The position numbers and the translations under genes were made by a program. Shown here piece by piece: positions 31,631 through 44,100 of a DNA stretch of 64,000 nucleotides (positions are counted from its first letter, which is position 1; the number at the start of each line of letters is the position of its first letter). The stretch covers positions 6,527,678-6,591,677 of the forward strand of contig JAJKFL010000005.1 of assembly GCA_021186555.1 (NCBI GenBank), read 5' to 3'. Under the pieces are notes generated by a model, which saw only the letters and a program-made list of their open reading frames with translations, was not told the DNA's origin and ran no database searches. The stretch comes from Reticulitermes speratus (taxonomy: Eukaryota > Arthropoda > Insecta > Blattodea > Rhinotermitidae).

Positions 31631-32047
31631 CACAAATGGACTTGTCCCTCTGTCCCATAAAAAACTTAACAGATTTTGTTTAAATTCGATATGGAAAACC
31701 TCTACCCAAATCTGCCCTACAGTTCCAATTTTCAGGTACACTGACGCACAATTAAATCTCGTTTGCATAAGCCATAGACTGACCATAGACTGAGGTACAT
31801 AAACCACCCACAGACTCCGCAGTAATTCGATACATGAAGCTTTCATTAGTTTTCATTTTATTATCCCTAATCATACGTATAATAAACTTCGAAGAATACC
31901 GCTGGTAATTTTGTGTACTCCATAACGTAGTACACAGGGTACAATCTTGTTACATAAACAAGCACAGCATCATGTGTTTCACTGGGACTGCAAAGCAAGC
32001 AGTGCTGTAAGGTTGCTTATGTGCAAGCACACACACTTAGAATTGTT
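31631..32047. other. Unannotated stretch
   Basis: An unrecognised 81-codon reverse frame starts here. No other feature. Confidence 0.4.
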
Positions 32048-32566
32048 ACAAGACAGGCAATGTACGTACAACGTAACATTGAGGCGCGTTCGCGTAACCA
32101 TTGTTGCCGTGGAAAAGCAATAAGTGTTACATATTCTGAGTGTGAGTCTGTATCCTTAGTTATCCAGCATGCAAAGCGCATGCGCCGTATTATTGTCATC
32201 TGTGGCCTGTCTGGCTCTATCAAATTTTTCCAAATTACCTCATAGAATAAATGATTTTTGGGAAGGAATTTATTGAACACAAAATATGTGTTCTCACTTT
32301 CTCTACAACTTTTGCCTGAAACGTTTCTAATTCTAAGAAGAATTCGGCGAGATTTGCCATAAATGTACATCGGTCTTCATGTAAAGTACCCGTTAATATT
32401 GTCAGATTTTAATTAAACTTGAACTTTCTCAACAGTTTCCAAAAATACTCAAATATCAAATTTCATGAAAATCCGTCCAGTGTCAAGACGAGTTGTTTTG
32501 AGGCGAACGGGCAGACGGACAGACAGACAGACAAGAGGTCGCTTTTCGCAATTTTGCAAACGCGCC
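32048..32566 (-). mobile_element. Repeat A copy, most complete
   Basis: Reverse orientation: starts ACAAGACAGGCAATGTACGT, AACATTGAGGCGCGTTCGCG; centre AGCATGCAAAGCGCATGCGC and ATCTGTGGCCTGTCTGGC; ends GACAGACAGACAGACAAGAG, TTTTCGCAATTTTGC and AAACGCGCC. Useful as the reference copy for the family. The 117-codon frame across it is not a gene. Confidence 0.82.
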
Positions 32567-33061
32567 AAAATTATCCATAATTAGAAAATAGATTGCGAAT
32601 AGTACTTAAACTCAATGTAATACGTAGTATACTACTGAAAAGCCAAGCATTCAGTGCAGTGACTTAAGCATACTAATCCCCCTCCGCTCAAAGGCTGTCT
32701 GTACGAAATAAGGGCACAGATTGGAACTGGAAGACAACTCCTATAAACGGAATAAAAACTTGGGAGTTCGCAGAGTTGGAAGTAGAACTAACGAGCTGTA
32801 GATCTCTTAATAAGACTGAAGGACGTATCGACTGGGAAAAGTTGGATGCGTGACACGAATTTCGCTGAACGGTAGTAAGTGCGGACCCTCGCAGTCAATT
32901 CGTAAAAACAAGCCATGCTTTCTAGGAGTAGGCCTTGTCCGTCTGCGACGTGGAATTAGCGCCTAGGTCGTTGTAGAGATATCTTGTTGTTCGAAATTTG
33001 ACAAGTTTTCGTTATAATTTGTCAGGCAATTCCAATTTTAGTCATATCAATCTATCAGAAC
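32567..33061. other. Unannotated stretch
   Basis: No feature recognised. Confidence 0.4.
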
Positions 33062-33350
33062 GGGTACGCGGTGGCGCAGTTGGTTGAGGCACTGCGCTAC
33101 AAGCCGGACAGTTGCGGGTTCGATTCCCGATGGAGTCACTGGAATTTTTCATTGACTTAATCCTTCCAGCCGCACTATGGCCCGGGGTCGACTCAGTCTC
33201 TAAAAGAAATGAGTACCAGAGGTATCTCCTGGGGGTTAAGGCGGCCGGTGCGTAGGGCTGACAACCTTGCCACATTCATGCACCGACTGTCTAGAACTTG
33301 TGGGAGCCTCAACCTTCTAGAGCCCTAAGGGCCTGTCCTAATCTATGATA
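33062..33350 (+). mobile_element. SINE-C copy, near full-length
   Basis: Head GTACGCGGTGGCGCAGTTGG, B box GGGTTCGATTCCCG, body TTTTTCATTGACTTAATCC, GGGGTCGACTCAGTCT, GCGGCCGGTGCGTAGGGC, CCTAAGGGCCTGTCC. The CTTTACC tail is missing. A possible short TSD (AATCTAT on both sides) is weak. Confidence 0.93.
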
Positions 33351-33389
33351 AAGTCTAGACCATATAGCCTTTATACGAATTCCATAAAC

Positions 33390-33551
33390 GACGGTTGCAC
33401 AAATCTCGGGCGCCAAGTCGTCATGGCGACTCAGTTTTATACAGTTGCACCTAATACATCCGGGTCCTCAGTATGAAATCTATTTCATGTCATTTTGAGG
33501 TGCATCCAACATTTTTTTTTTTTTTTTTTTTTGAAAATCCGTGCACCCCTG
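33390..33551. mobile_element. Non-autonomous hAT-like element (Hc), copy 2, perfect TSD
   Basis: 162 bp from GACGGTTGCACAAATC to CCGTGCACCCCTG with a perfect 8-bp TSD CCATAAAC at 33382-33389 and 33552-33559. Internal GGGTCCTCAGTATGAAA matches the other two copies. It contains a run of 22 T (about 33512-33533). Confidence 0.92.
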
Positions 33552-33559
33552 CCATAAAC

Positions 33560-33867
33560 CGCTTCAAACATCTTCTCGAAATTCGATATGGAGGATTTCC
33601 GTCACAGGCTGCTGACAAATCTGATTTGATTTTCATTTATACTGGTTAATAATAAATCCCAATTCCCACATGCCGAAAGTCGATCAGACATTTGTGGTTA
33701 CATGTGCGTAGGGCGGACATGTCCATACATATTCACATATATACAGGTTGTTGAACCATGGCGACTCAGAAAAGTCATTCGCCTCTGGCTGGATGGCTGA
33801 GATTTGAACACCGGTAAGTAGACTCGCACGTTCTCTTAACCAGTGTCACGTCGCAAACCAAGACACC
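33560..33867. other. Unannotated stretch with tRNA-like remnant
   Basis: The reverse strand at about 33785-33850 reads like A box (ACTGGTTAAGAGAACG) plus B box (GTGTTCAAATCTC), a possible decayed SINE head. Confidence 0.35.
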
Positions 33868-34290
33868 AACCTGACCACCTAGGAGTCTCGGGTTCGATCC
33901 CAGACCACTACACGTACGATTTTTGGTGGACAAAGTGACACTGAAACATTTTTATTTCAGAGTACTTCGGTTTTCCCTTGTCAGTATCATTCCACCAATG
34001 TTAAAAGGTAAAGTTCTCCCTAAAACTGACCATGAAGGCCCAGAGGGGGAGCAGAGGTATAGCTCTACCCTTTCTTTAACCCTGGCACTAGATGGGGATG
34101 GGTGGTCAACTCCACGCCCCGGCCGCTTTACCCTCGGGAAAGAGACCCGGTACCCATTGTATAGGAGGCTGGGTGGGCCCCAGGACCGTTCTGGACGGCT
34201 GCGAAAAATGTCGCCCCCACCGGGATTCGATCCCCGGACCGTCGCATTCCACCAATGCAAAATGTTAATTAATCACTGACGCCATTGCAT
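33868..34290 (+). mobile_element. SINE-D copy, interrupted by SINE-B
   Basis: Head with GGGTTCGATCCCAG, body TTTTTGGTGGACAAAGTGAC, AGTACTTCGGTTTTCCCTTG and CATTCCACCAATG. It is then split by the SINE-B at 34001-34244 and resumes after the duplicated CATTCCACCAATG. The 3' end is degraded and its limit uncertain. Confidence 0.85.
34001..34244 (-). mobile_element. SINE-B nested in SINE-D, 5'-truncated, 13-bp TSD
   Basis: Reverse SINE-B with intact tail (AAAAGGTAAAG) but lacking the A-box part of its head: it stops after the B-box complement at CCGGACCGTCG. A perfect 13-bp TSD, CATTCCACCAATG, lies at 33988-34000 and 34245-34257. The insertion order is therefore SINE-D first, SINE-B second. Confidence 0.97.
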
Positions 34291-34374
34291 CTTAGAATTT
34301 ATCAGCATCGTTAAATAATCAACCCACAACATACATATAAAACAAACACGGCGAGGATTACAGGGGCATATATA

Positions 34375-34949
34375 CAGGGCATACACAAAAGAATGGTGCG
34401 GTATCAAAAGTGAATAAAAAATTATTTCTCACCTTACACGGGCACAACATACACCGTCAGCGGCGGCAACTGTCCAAGTTTCTCATTTGGTAATTACAAT
34501 CCTTCAATGTGTGCACCCTGGGTCACACGACACACATCCACACGGTAATCAAACTCATCCCAGACCCGGTGCAGCATGTCCGCTGTAATGGCCTGCAGTG
34601 CATACGTTATCCGATCACGAATTTCATGGATGGACGTGGGCAATGTACCACCTGCTTATGTTATTCTTGTGTGGTATGTCTTTTTTAAACCGTGCACGAA
34701 ACTCACGCTGCACTGTAATCACAGATCTGGACACCTCAAAACGGAGCACACAGAAAGCCTTCTCCTGCTGCAACGCCACCTTTGAAACTGGCCCCGCGGC
34801 CACGCAGTAAGCATGAGAAGTGAACTGCTGGTAGCGCATGAGAAACTTGGACAGTTGCCGCCGCTGACGGTGTATGTTGTGCCCGTGTAATGTGAGATAT
34901 AAATATTTTATTCACTTTTGAAACCGCACCATTCTTTTGTGTATGCCCT
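34375..34949 (-). pseudogene. mariner-type element with transposase ends joined and catalytic core deleted
   Basis: Inverted ends of about 30 bp or more (beginning CAGGGCATACACAAAAGAAT) with TA on both sides. On the reverse strand an N-terminal HTH-like piece (QQEKAFCVLRFEVSRSVI, FKKDIPHKNNISRWY) is followed, out of phase, by a C-terminal piece IRDRITYALQAITADMLHRV, WDEFDYRVDVCRVTQGAHIE and a stop. The middle, with the DDE/D catalytic residues, is gone. Inactive, but the ends could be mobilised in trans. Confidence 0.9.
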
Positions 34950-34951
34950 GT

Positions 34952-35612
34952 ATATCGTCTATTATTAAATACGTTTAGGTTAGTTCTAACAGCATGCCCT
35001 TAGAAAGCAGTCGTCACAACATATCCGGTAAACATGTTAAAATATTTGCAGATTATATCCAGGTAGATGCAAAGTTTGAGACATCGCGTGAAAAGAGCGA
35101 ATACACTGAAATGGCAAAAGCATGTTTATTCATTTCCTGAACGAAACGTCTGCACGTTACAAAGTTACGTTCCAACAGCTGTGCCGGTGGATGTGATTGC
35201 TCACTGAATACAACGCAGCAGCACACGTAATCAAAACACATTCTGCAAAGTATTTCTTACAACTGCCATGACCTTTCTATCCTTCACCTTTCCGTTCGTA
35301 AGTTTTCTGGGGGCCAAGTTAGTATAAGCAAATTTCAAGGGATGTATTTGTGTGTCTGTAGCATTGAGAAGGTTATGTACTCTTATAAATTATTTCTGTT
35401 ACACATTAATTACCATCCAACGTTTTGGGGGTTATTTTTTTTTTCCGTTTCAAGAGATTGTGAAGAATGACGAATAGGACACTTGCAATCAAAATACTTT
35501 CATTTCATATTAATATTATATTTTAAAATTAATTTAAACATTAAATATATTACATGTGCATTGGTTCACAAACTTCTGTAACATCTCAATGTATTTATCA
35601 TTCATAACGCAC
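34952..35612. other. Unannotated AT-rich stretch
   Basis: No gene recognised. The terminal 100 bp lead into the hammerhead-like site; a GTGCATTGGTTCAC string near 35556 echoes the palindrome-end motif of the related elements. Confidence 0.4.
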
Positions 35613-35654
35613 CTCCCTGAGGATGGTCACATGAGTGGCCGAAACATGTAGGAG
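35613..35654 (+). ncRNA. Hammerhead-ribozyme-like core, well preserved
   Basis: Reads CTCC, CTGAGGA, T, stem II GGTCAC-ATGA-GTGGCC (6 bp with one G-U), GAAA, CATGTA, GGAG. CTCC pairs with GGAG as stem I, and ACATGT is the short self-complementary stem III. All bases of CUGANGA and GAAA are present. GTGTGCATTTGTTGC follows at about 35690, like the ends of the palindromes. Confidence 0.55.
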
Positions 35655-35808
35655 TTATTACTATATTTATAATATATTTTCATAAACTTGTGTGCATTTG
35701 TTGCTTTTAGTCGCCATATCTAACTGTTCAATGCACGGTTATGGATCATTTAAAACAGGCCCACTTCGGTGTCACTAAATTACTGATTCCGGAAACTCTA
35801 CTGGGAGT

Positions 35809-38800
35809 GGTAGCACAGCGCAGTACCCGTCGCCAGATCGTACTCAGGTAGCACAGCGCAGTACCCGTCGTCAGATCGTACTCAGGTAGCACAGCGCAGT
35901 ACCCGTCGTCAGATCGTACTCAGGTAGCACAGCGCAGTACCCGTCGTCAGATCGTACTCAGGTAGCACAGCGCAGTACCCGTCGTCAGATCTTAGTCAGG
36001 TAGCACAGCGCAGTACCCGTCGCCAGATCGTACTCAGGTAGCACAGCGCAGTACCCGTCGTCAGATCGTACTCAGGTAGCACAGCGCAGTACCCGTCGTC
36101 AGATCGTACTCAGGTAGCACAGCGCAGTACCCGTCGTCAGATCTTAGTCAGGTAGCACAGCGCAGTACCCGTCGCCAGATCGTACTCAGGTAGCACAGCG
36201 CAGTACCCGTCGTCAGATCGTACTCAGGTAGCACAGCGCAGTACCCGTCGTCAGATCGTACTCAGGTAGCACAGCGCAGTACCCGTCGTCAGATCTTACT
36301 CAGGTAGCACAGCGCAGTACCCGTCACCAGATCGTACTCAGGTAGCACAGCGCAGTACCCGTCGTCAGATCTTACTCAGGTAGCACAGCGCAGTACCCGT
36401 CGTCAGATCGTACTCAGGTAGCACAGCGCAGTACCCGTCGTCAGATCGTACTCAGGTAGCACAGCGCAGTACCCGTCGTCAGATCTTAGTCAGGTAGCAC
36501 AGCGCAGTACCCGTCGCCAGATCGTACTCAGGTAGCACAGCGCAGTACCCGTCGTCAGATCGTACTCAGGTAGCACAGCGCAGTACCCGTCGTCAGATCG
36601 TACTCAGGTAGCACAGCGCAGTACCCGTCGTCAGATCGTACTCAGGTAGCACAGCGCAGTACCCGTCGTCAGATCGTACTCAGGTAGCACAGCGCAGTAC
36701 CCGTCGTCAGATCGTACTCAGGTAGCACAGCGCAGTACCCGTCGTCAGATCTTAGTCAGGTAGCACAGCGCAGTACCCGTCGCCAGATCGTACTCAGGTA
36801 GCACAGCGCAGTACCCGTCGTCAGATCGTACTCAGGTAGCACAGCGCAGTACCCGTTGTCAGATCGTACTCAGGTAGCACAGCGCAGTACCCGTCGTCAG
36901 ATCTTACTCAGGTAGCACAGCGCAGTACCCGTCACCAGATCGTACTCAGGTAGCACAGCGCAGTACCCGTCGTCAGATCTTACTCAGGTAGCACAGCGCA
37001 GTACCCGTCGTCAGATCGTACTCAGGTAGCACAGCGCAGTACCCGTCGTCAGATCGTACTCAGGTAGCACAGCGCAGTACCCGTCGTCAGATCTTAGTCA
37101 GGTAGCACAGCGCAGTACCCGTCGCCAGATCGTACTCAGGTAGCACAGCGCAGTACCCGTCGTCAGATCGTACTCAGGTAGCACAGCGCAGTACCCGTCG
37201 TCAGATCGTACTCAGGTAGCACAGCGCAGTACCCGTCGTCAGATCTTACTCAGGTAGCACAGCGCAGTACCCGTCACCAGATCGTACTCAGGTAGCACAG
37301 CGCAGTACCCGTCGTCAGATCTTACTCAGGTAGCACAGCGCAGTACCCGTCGTCAGATCGTACTCAGGTAGCACAGCGCAGTACCCGTCGTCAGATCTTA
37401 GTCAGGTAGCACAGCGCAGTACCCGTCGCCAGATCGTACTCAGGTAGCACAGCGCAGTACCCGTCGTCAGATCGTACTCAGGTAGCACAGCGCAGTACCC
37501 GTCGTCAGATCGTACTCAGGTAGCACAGCGCAGTACCCGTCGTCAGATCGTACTCAGGTAGCACAGCGCAGTACCCGTCGTCAGATCTTAGTCAGGTAGC
37601 ACAGCGCAGTACCCGTCGCCAGATCGTACTCAGGTAGCACAGCGCAGTACCCGTCGTCAGATCGTACTCAGGTAGCACAGCGCAGTACCCGTCGTCAGAT
37701 CGTACTCAGGTAGCACAGCGCAGTACCCGTCGTCAGATCTTACTCAGGTAGCACAGCGCAGTACCCGTCACCAGATCGTACTCAGGTAGCACAGCGCAGT
37801 ACCCGTCGTCAGATCTTACTCAGGTAGCACAGCGCAGTACCCGTCGTCAGATCGTACTCAGGTAGCACAGCGCAGTACCCGTCGTCAGATCGTACTCAGG
37901 TAGCACAGCGCAGTACCCGTCGTCAGATCTTAGTCAGGTAGCACAGCGCAGTACCCGTCGCCAGATCGTACTCAGGTAGCACAGCGCAGTACCCGTCGTC
38001 AGATCGTACTCAGGTAGCACAGCGCAGTACCCGTCGTCAGATCGTACTCAGGTAGCACAGCGCAGTACCCGTCGTCAGATCTTACTCAGGTAGCACAGCG
38101 CAGTACCCGTCACCAGATCGTACTCAGGTAGCACAGCGCAGTACCCGTCGTCAGATCTTACTCAGGTAGCACAGCGCAGTACCCGTCGTCAGATCGTACT
38201 CAGGTAGCACAGCGCAGTACCCGTCGTCAGATCTTAGTCAGGTAGCACAGCGCAGTACCCGTCGCCAGATCGTACTCAGGTAGCACAGCGCAGTACCCGT
38301 CGTCAGATCGTACTCAGGTAGCACAGCGCAGTACCCGTCGTCAGATCGTACTCAGGTAGCACAGCGCAGTACCCGTCGTCAGATCGTACTCAGGTAGCAC
38401 AGCGCAGTACCCGTCGTCAGATCGTACTCAGGTAGCACAGCGCAGTACCCGTCGTCAGATCGTACTCAGGTAGCACAGCGCAGTACCCGTCGTCAGATCG
38501 TACTCAGGTAGCACAGCGCAGTACCCGTCGTCAGATCGTACTCAGGTAGCACAGCGCAGTACCCGTCGTCAGATCGTACTCAGGTAGCACAGCGCAGTAC
38601 CCGTCGTCAGATCGTACTCAGGTAGCACAGCGCAGAACCCGTCGCCAGATCATACTCAGGTAGCACAGCGCAGTACCCGTCGTCAGATCGTACTCAGGTA
38701 GCACAGCGCAGTACCCGTCGTCAGATGGTATTCAGGTAGCACAGCGCAGTACCCGTCGCCAGATCGTACTCAGGTAGCACAGCGCAGTACCCGTCGTCAG

Positions 38801-39874
38801 ATCGTACTCAGGTAGCATAGCGCAGTACCCGTCGCCAGATCGTACTCAGGTAGCACAGCGCAGTACCCGTCGTCAGATCTTAGTCAGGTAGCACAGCGCA
38901 GTACCCGTCGCCAGATCGTACTCAGGTAGCACAGCGCAGTACCCGTCGTCAGATCTTACTCAGGTAGCACAGCGCAGTAACCGTCGCCAGATCGTACTCA
39001 GGTAGCACAGCGCAGTACCCGTCGTCAGATCTTACTCAGGTAGCACAGCGCAGTACCCGTCGCCAGATCGTACTCAGGTAGCACAGCGCAGTACCCGTCG
39101 TCAGATCTTACTCAGGTAGCACAGCGCAGTACCCGTCGTCAGATCGTACTCAGGTAGCACAGCGCAGTACCCGTCGTCAGATCTTAGTCAGGTAGCACAG
39201 CGCAGTACCCGTCGCCAGATCGTACTCAGGTAGCACAGCGCAGTACCCGTCGTCAGATCGTACTCAGGTAGCACAGCGCAGTACCCGTCGTCAGATGGTA
39301 CTCAGGTAGCACAGCGCAGTACCCGTCGCCAGATCGTACTCAGGTAGCACAGCGCAGTACCCGTCGTCAGATCGTACTCAGGTAGCATAGCGCAGTACCC
39401 GTCGCCAGATCGTACTCAGGTAGCACAGCGCAGTACCCGTCGTCAGATCTTAGTCAGGTAGCACAGCGCAGTACCCGTCGCCAGATCGTACTCAGGTAGC
39501 ACAGCGCAGTACCCGTCGTCAGATCTTACTCAGGTAGCACAGCGCAGTAACCGTCGCCAGATCGTACTCAGGTAGCACAGCGCAGTAACCGTCGTCAGAT
39601 CTTACTCAGGTAGCACAGCGCAGTACCCGTCGCCAGATCGTACTCAGGTAGCACAGCGCAGTACCCGTCGTCAGATCTTACTCAGGTAGCACAGCGCAGT
39701 ATCCGTCGTCAGATCGTACTCAGGTAGCACAGCGCAGTACCCGTCGTCAGATCGTACTCAGGTAGCACAGCGCAGTACCCGTCGCCAGATCGTACTCAGG
39801 TAGCACAGCGCAGTACCCGTCGCCAGATCGTACTCAGGTAGCACAGCGCAGTACCCGTCGCCAGATCGTACTCA
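35809..39874. repeat. 38-bp satellite, ~107 copies, with higher-order structure (TR5)
   Basis: Unit GGTAGCACAGCGCAGTACCC plus GTCGTCAGATCGTACTCA. Variants at two sites (GTCGCC, GTCGTC or GTCACC; ATCGTACTC, ATCTTAGTC or ATCTTACTC) recur in fixed order. The ATCTTAGTC unit returns at 342 bp (9 units) or 304 bp (8 units) through most of the array. Near the right end four private variants (GCATAG, GTAACC, GATGGTA, CTTAG) all repeat at exactly 570 bp (15 units). No long frame and no spacers. Confidence 0.97.
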
Positions 39875-40338
39875 TATCTACACATCCACAGGGTCAAAAT
39901 AATGCAGGATATAAAGATGTGGGATCAGAGCTTCGTTCTTGTAAGTGGGGGGGAAATGTGTAACATGTCCTGTGACGTGGTAATGCCTATTACAGACTAA
40001 CAGTATTGCAGACAGAACACCCAGTCACGTGACTTATTTTTTTGGGAGAAACTCCATTGGAATCAGCATCGACAACGGGCTATTTCAAAATGTTCACCCA
40101 TATGTATTCTGGCTCAATAAAATCGCTCATTCTACACTTCATATTCTCTGAGCTCTTAACGGACCAGCACTGACGCAAACACACGAAAGAAATACAATGA
40201 CACGGCCATAAGTTTTGCATGTCAAGAGGTCAGAAATGAGCGTCAGTGCGTTCGAACTTCCACATTCTTATTGATCCACAAAATGTCTCCTGAATGGTTT
40301 ATGGGAGAAGAAGGCAAAGCGAAGCAAAATACGTCATA
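39875..40338. other. Unannotated stretch
   Basis: No feature recognised. Confidence 0.4.
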
Positions 40339-40507
40339 CAGTGGAACTCGGTTATAACTTCATGACGGGGACTGAATACTTTGTGTCGTTATAAACGATT
40401 ATTGTAACGTTATGGTTAAGAGCGAGGAATTCGTTGATACCACAGCATATCTGACGTTATAGACGAGGTGTCGTATAAACCGATGTCGTTATAAACGGGT
40501 TCGACTG
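40339..40507 (-). mobile_element. pogo/Tigger-like MITE (P1)
   Basis: CAGTGGAACTCGGTTATAAC to CGTTATAAACGGGTTCGACTG with TA on both sides. In reverse orientation it is collinear with 45934-46115. Confidence 0.9.
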
Positions 40508-41123
40508 TATTTCCGTAAGAACAAAGCAGGAAAAACGGCAGCAGGCCCTCAGTCCACGAGCTCTCAAACGTCTTGCTACGATCACATTCATTAACAAGTC
40601 ACAATTCGCAAAATAACGGAAAATTCCGTGGGCAGGTACGTGATAGTCATTACAGACGACAGTCAGAGGGCTGGAAGTGTCTACAAGTTACACATTATAA
40701 GGAATTACATTCGCTGTTCAACTAACACTCGATTTTGTGGACTATTATAATAAACTGAGCATGACCGTGCAATGATTCCTCCTTTCACCAAAGTTCAGAA
40801 CACAGTACTTATCAGACCATGGCATTCTGACTGACTGCATCAAACAGCTACTGAAAACTGTAGCAGCATATGACATCTAGTTCGTTCAGAACTGGAGGCG
40901 CATTAAGTCGAAAGCGATACTGTTCTTTCCATGATTGTTCCAATGATGCCGTCCAATGATTTGAGACAGGCCTGATGTTCTTCTCGTCTTGTGGTTACCT
41001 GTGCAAAGGTGCAGGCCCACGTTGTACTCAATGGTGAAACAACAGCACAAATAATAACAATAATAAGCAAACAAACAAGGAGGTTCCAGCAAATAAGTCA
41101 GACATAATAATTAAAATAAAAAA
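40508..41123. other. Unannotated stretch between two satellites
   Basis: Single-copy in appearance. A reverse 68-codon frame at 40886-41092 is unrecognised. Confidence 0.4.
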
Positions 41124-44100
41124 GACAGAACGTGCTTACTGATATATGTAGCAATACTATCAGACAGAACATGCTTACTGATATACGTAGCAATACTATA
41201 AGACAGAACGTGCTTACTGATATATGTAGCAATACTATCAGACAGAACATGCTTACTGATATATGTAGCAATACTATCAGACAGAACATGCTTACTGATA
41301 TATGTAGCAATACTATCAGACAGAACATGCTTACTGATATATGTAGCAATACTATCAGACAGAACATGCTTACTGATATATGTAGCAATACTATCAGACA
41401 GAACATGCTTACTGATATATGTAGCAATACTATCAGACAGAACATGCTTACTGATATATGTAGCAATACTATCAGACAGAACATGCTTACTGATATATGT
41501 AGCAATACTATCAGACAGAACATGCTTACTGATATATGTAGCAATACTATCAGACAGAACATGCTTACTGATATATGTAGCAATACTATCAGACAGAACA
41601 TGCTTACTGATATATGTAGCAATACTATCAGACAGAACATGCTTACTGATATATGCAGCAATACTATCAGACAGAACATGCTTACTGATATATGTAGCAA
41701 TACTATCAGACAGAACATGCTTACTGATATATGTAGCAATACTATCAGACAGAACGTGCTTACTGATATATGTAGCAATACTATCAGACAGAGCTTGCTT
41801 ACTGATATATGTAGCAATACTATCAGACAGAACGTGCTTACTGATATATGTAGCAATACTATCAGACAGAGCTTGCTTACTGATATACGTAGCAATACTA
41901 TCAGACAGAACGTGCTTACTGATATATGTAGCAATACTATCAGACAGAACGTGCTTACTGATATATGTAGCAATACTATCAGACAGAGCTTGCTTACTGA
42001 TATACGTAGCAATACTATCAGACAGAACGTGCTTACTGATATATGTAGCAATACTATCAGACAGAGCTTGCTTACTGATATACGTAGCAATACTATCAGA
42101 CAGAACGTGCTTACTGATATATGTAGCAATACTATCAGACAGAACGTGCTTACTGATATATGTAGCAATACTATCAGACAGAGCTTGCTTACTGATATAC
42201 GTAGCAATACTATCAGACAGAACGTGCTTACTGATATATGTAGCAATACTATCAGACAGAACGTGCTTACTGATATATGTAGCAATACTATCAGACAGAG
42301 CTTGCTTACTGATATACGTAGCAATACTATCAGACAGAACGTGCTTACTGATATATGTAGCAATACTATCAGACAGAGCTTGCTTACTGATATACGTAGC
42401 AATACTATCAGACAGAACGTGCTTACTGATATATGTAGCAATACTATCAGACAGAACGTGCTTACTGATATATGTAGCAATACTATCAGACAGAGCTTGC
42501 TTACTGATATACGTAGCAATACTATCAGACAGAACGTGCTTACTGATATATGTAGCAATACTATCAGACAGAACGTGCTTACTGATATATGTAGCAATAC
42601 TATCAGACAGAGCTTGCTTACTGATATACGTAGCAATACTATCAGACAGAACGTGCTTACTGATATATGTAGCAATACTATCAGACAGAACGTGCTTACT
42701 GATATATGTAGCAATACTATCAGACAGAACGTGCTTACTGATATATGTAGCAATACTATCAGACAGAACGTGCTTACTGATATATGTAGCAATACTATCA
42801 GACAGAACGTGCTTACTGATATATGTAGCAATACTATCAGACAGAACGTGCTTACTGATATATGTAGCAATACTATCAGACAGAACATGCTTACTGATAT
42901 ATGTAGCAATACTATCAGACAGAACATGCTTACTGATATATGTAGCAATACTATCAGACAGAACGTGCTTACTGATATATGTAGCAATACTATCAGACAG
43001 AACATGCTTACTGATATATGTAGCAATACTATCAGACAGAACATGCTTACTGATATATGTAGCAATACTATCAGACAGAACATGCTTACTGATATATGCA
43101 GCAATACTATCAGACAGAACATGCTTACTGATATATGTAGCAATACTATCAGACAGAACATGCTTACTGATATATGTAGCAATACTATCAGACAGAACGT
43201 GCTTACTGATATATGTAGCAATACTATCAGACAGAGCTTGCTTACTGATATATGTAGCAATACTATCAGACAGAACGTGCTTACTGATATATGTAGCAAT
43301 ACTATCAGACAGAGCTTGCTTACTGATATACGTAGCAATACTATCAGACAGAACGTGCTTACTGATATATGTAGCAATACTATCAGACAGAACGTGCTTA
43401 CTGATATATGTAGCAATACTATCAGACAGAGCTTGCTTACTGATATACGTAGCAATACTATCAGACAGAACGTGCTTACTGATATATGTAGCAATACTAT
43501 CAGACAGAGCTTGCTTACTGATATACGTAGCAATACTATCAGACAGAACGTGCTTACTGATATATGTAGCAATACTATCAGACAGAACGTGCTTACTGAT
43601 ATATGTAGCAATACTATCAGACAGAGCTTGCTTACTGATATACGTAGCAATACTATCAGACAGAACGTGCTTACTGATATATGTAGCAATACTATCAGAC
43701 AGAACGTGCTTACTGATATATGTAGCAATACTATCAGACAGAGCTTGCTTACTGATATACGTAGCAATACTATCAGACAGAACGTGCTTACTGATATATG
43801 TAGCAATACTATCAGACAGAACGTGCTTACTGATATATGTAGCAATACTATCAGACAGAGCTTGCTTACTGATATACGTAGCAATACTATCAGACAGAAC
43901 GTGCTTACTGATATATGTAGCAATACTATCAGACAGAACGTGCTTACTGATATATGTAGCAATACTATCAGACAGAACGTGCTTACTGATATATGTAGCA
44001 ATACTATCAGACAGAACGTGCTTACTGATATATGTAGCAATACTATCAGACAGAACGTGCTTACTGATATATGTAGCAATACTATCAGACAGAACGTGCT

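Noticed and set aside
35809..39874. CRISPR array
   Set aside because: Identical tandem 38-bp units without unique spacers, in a eukaryotic transposon-rich context. The same reasoning excludes the 32-bp array at 28286-28732.
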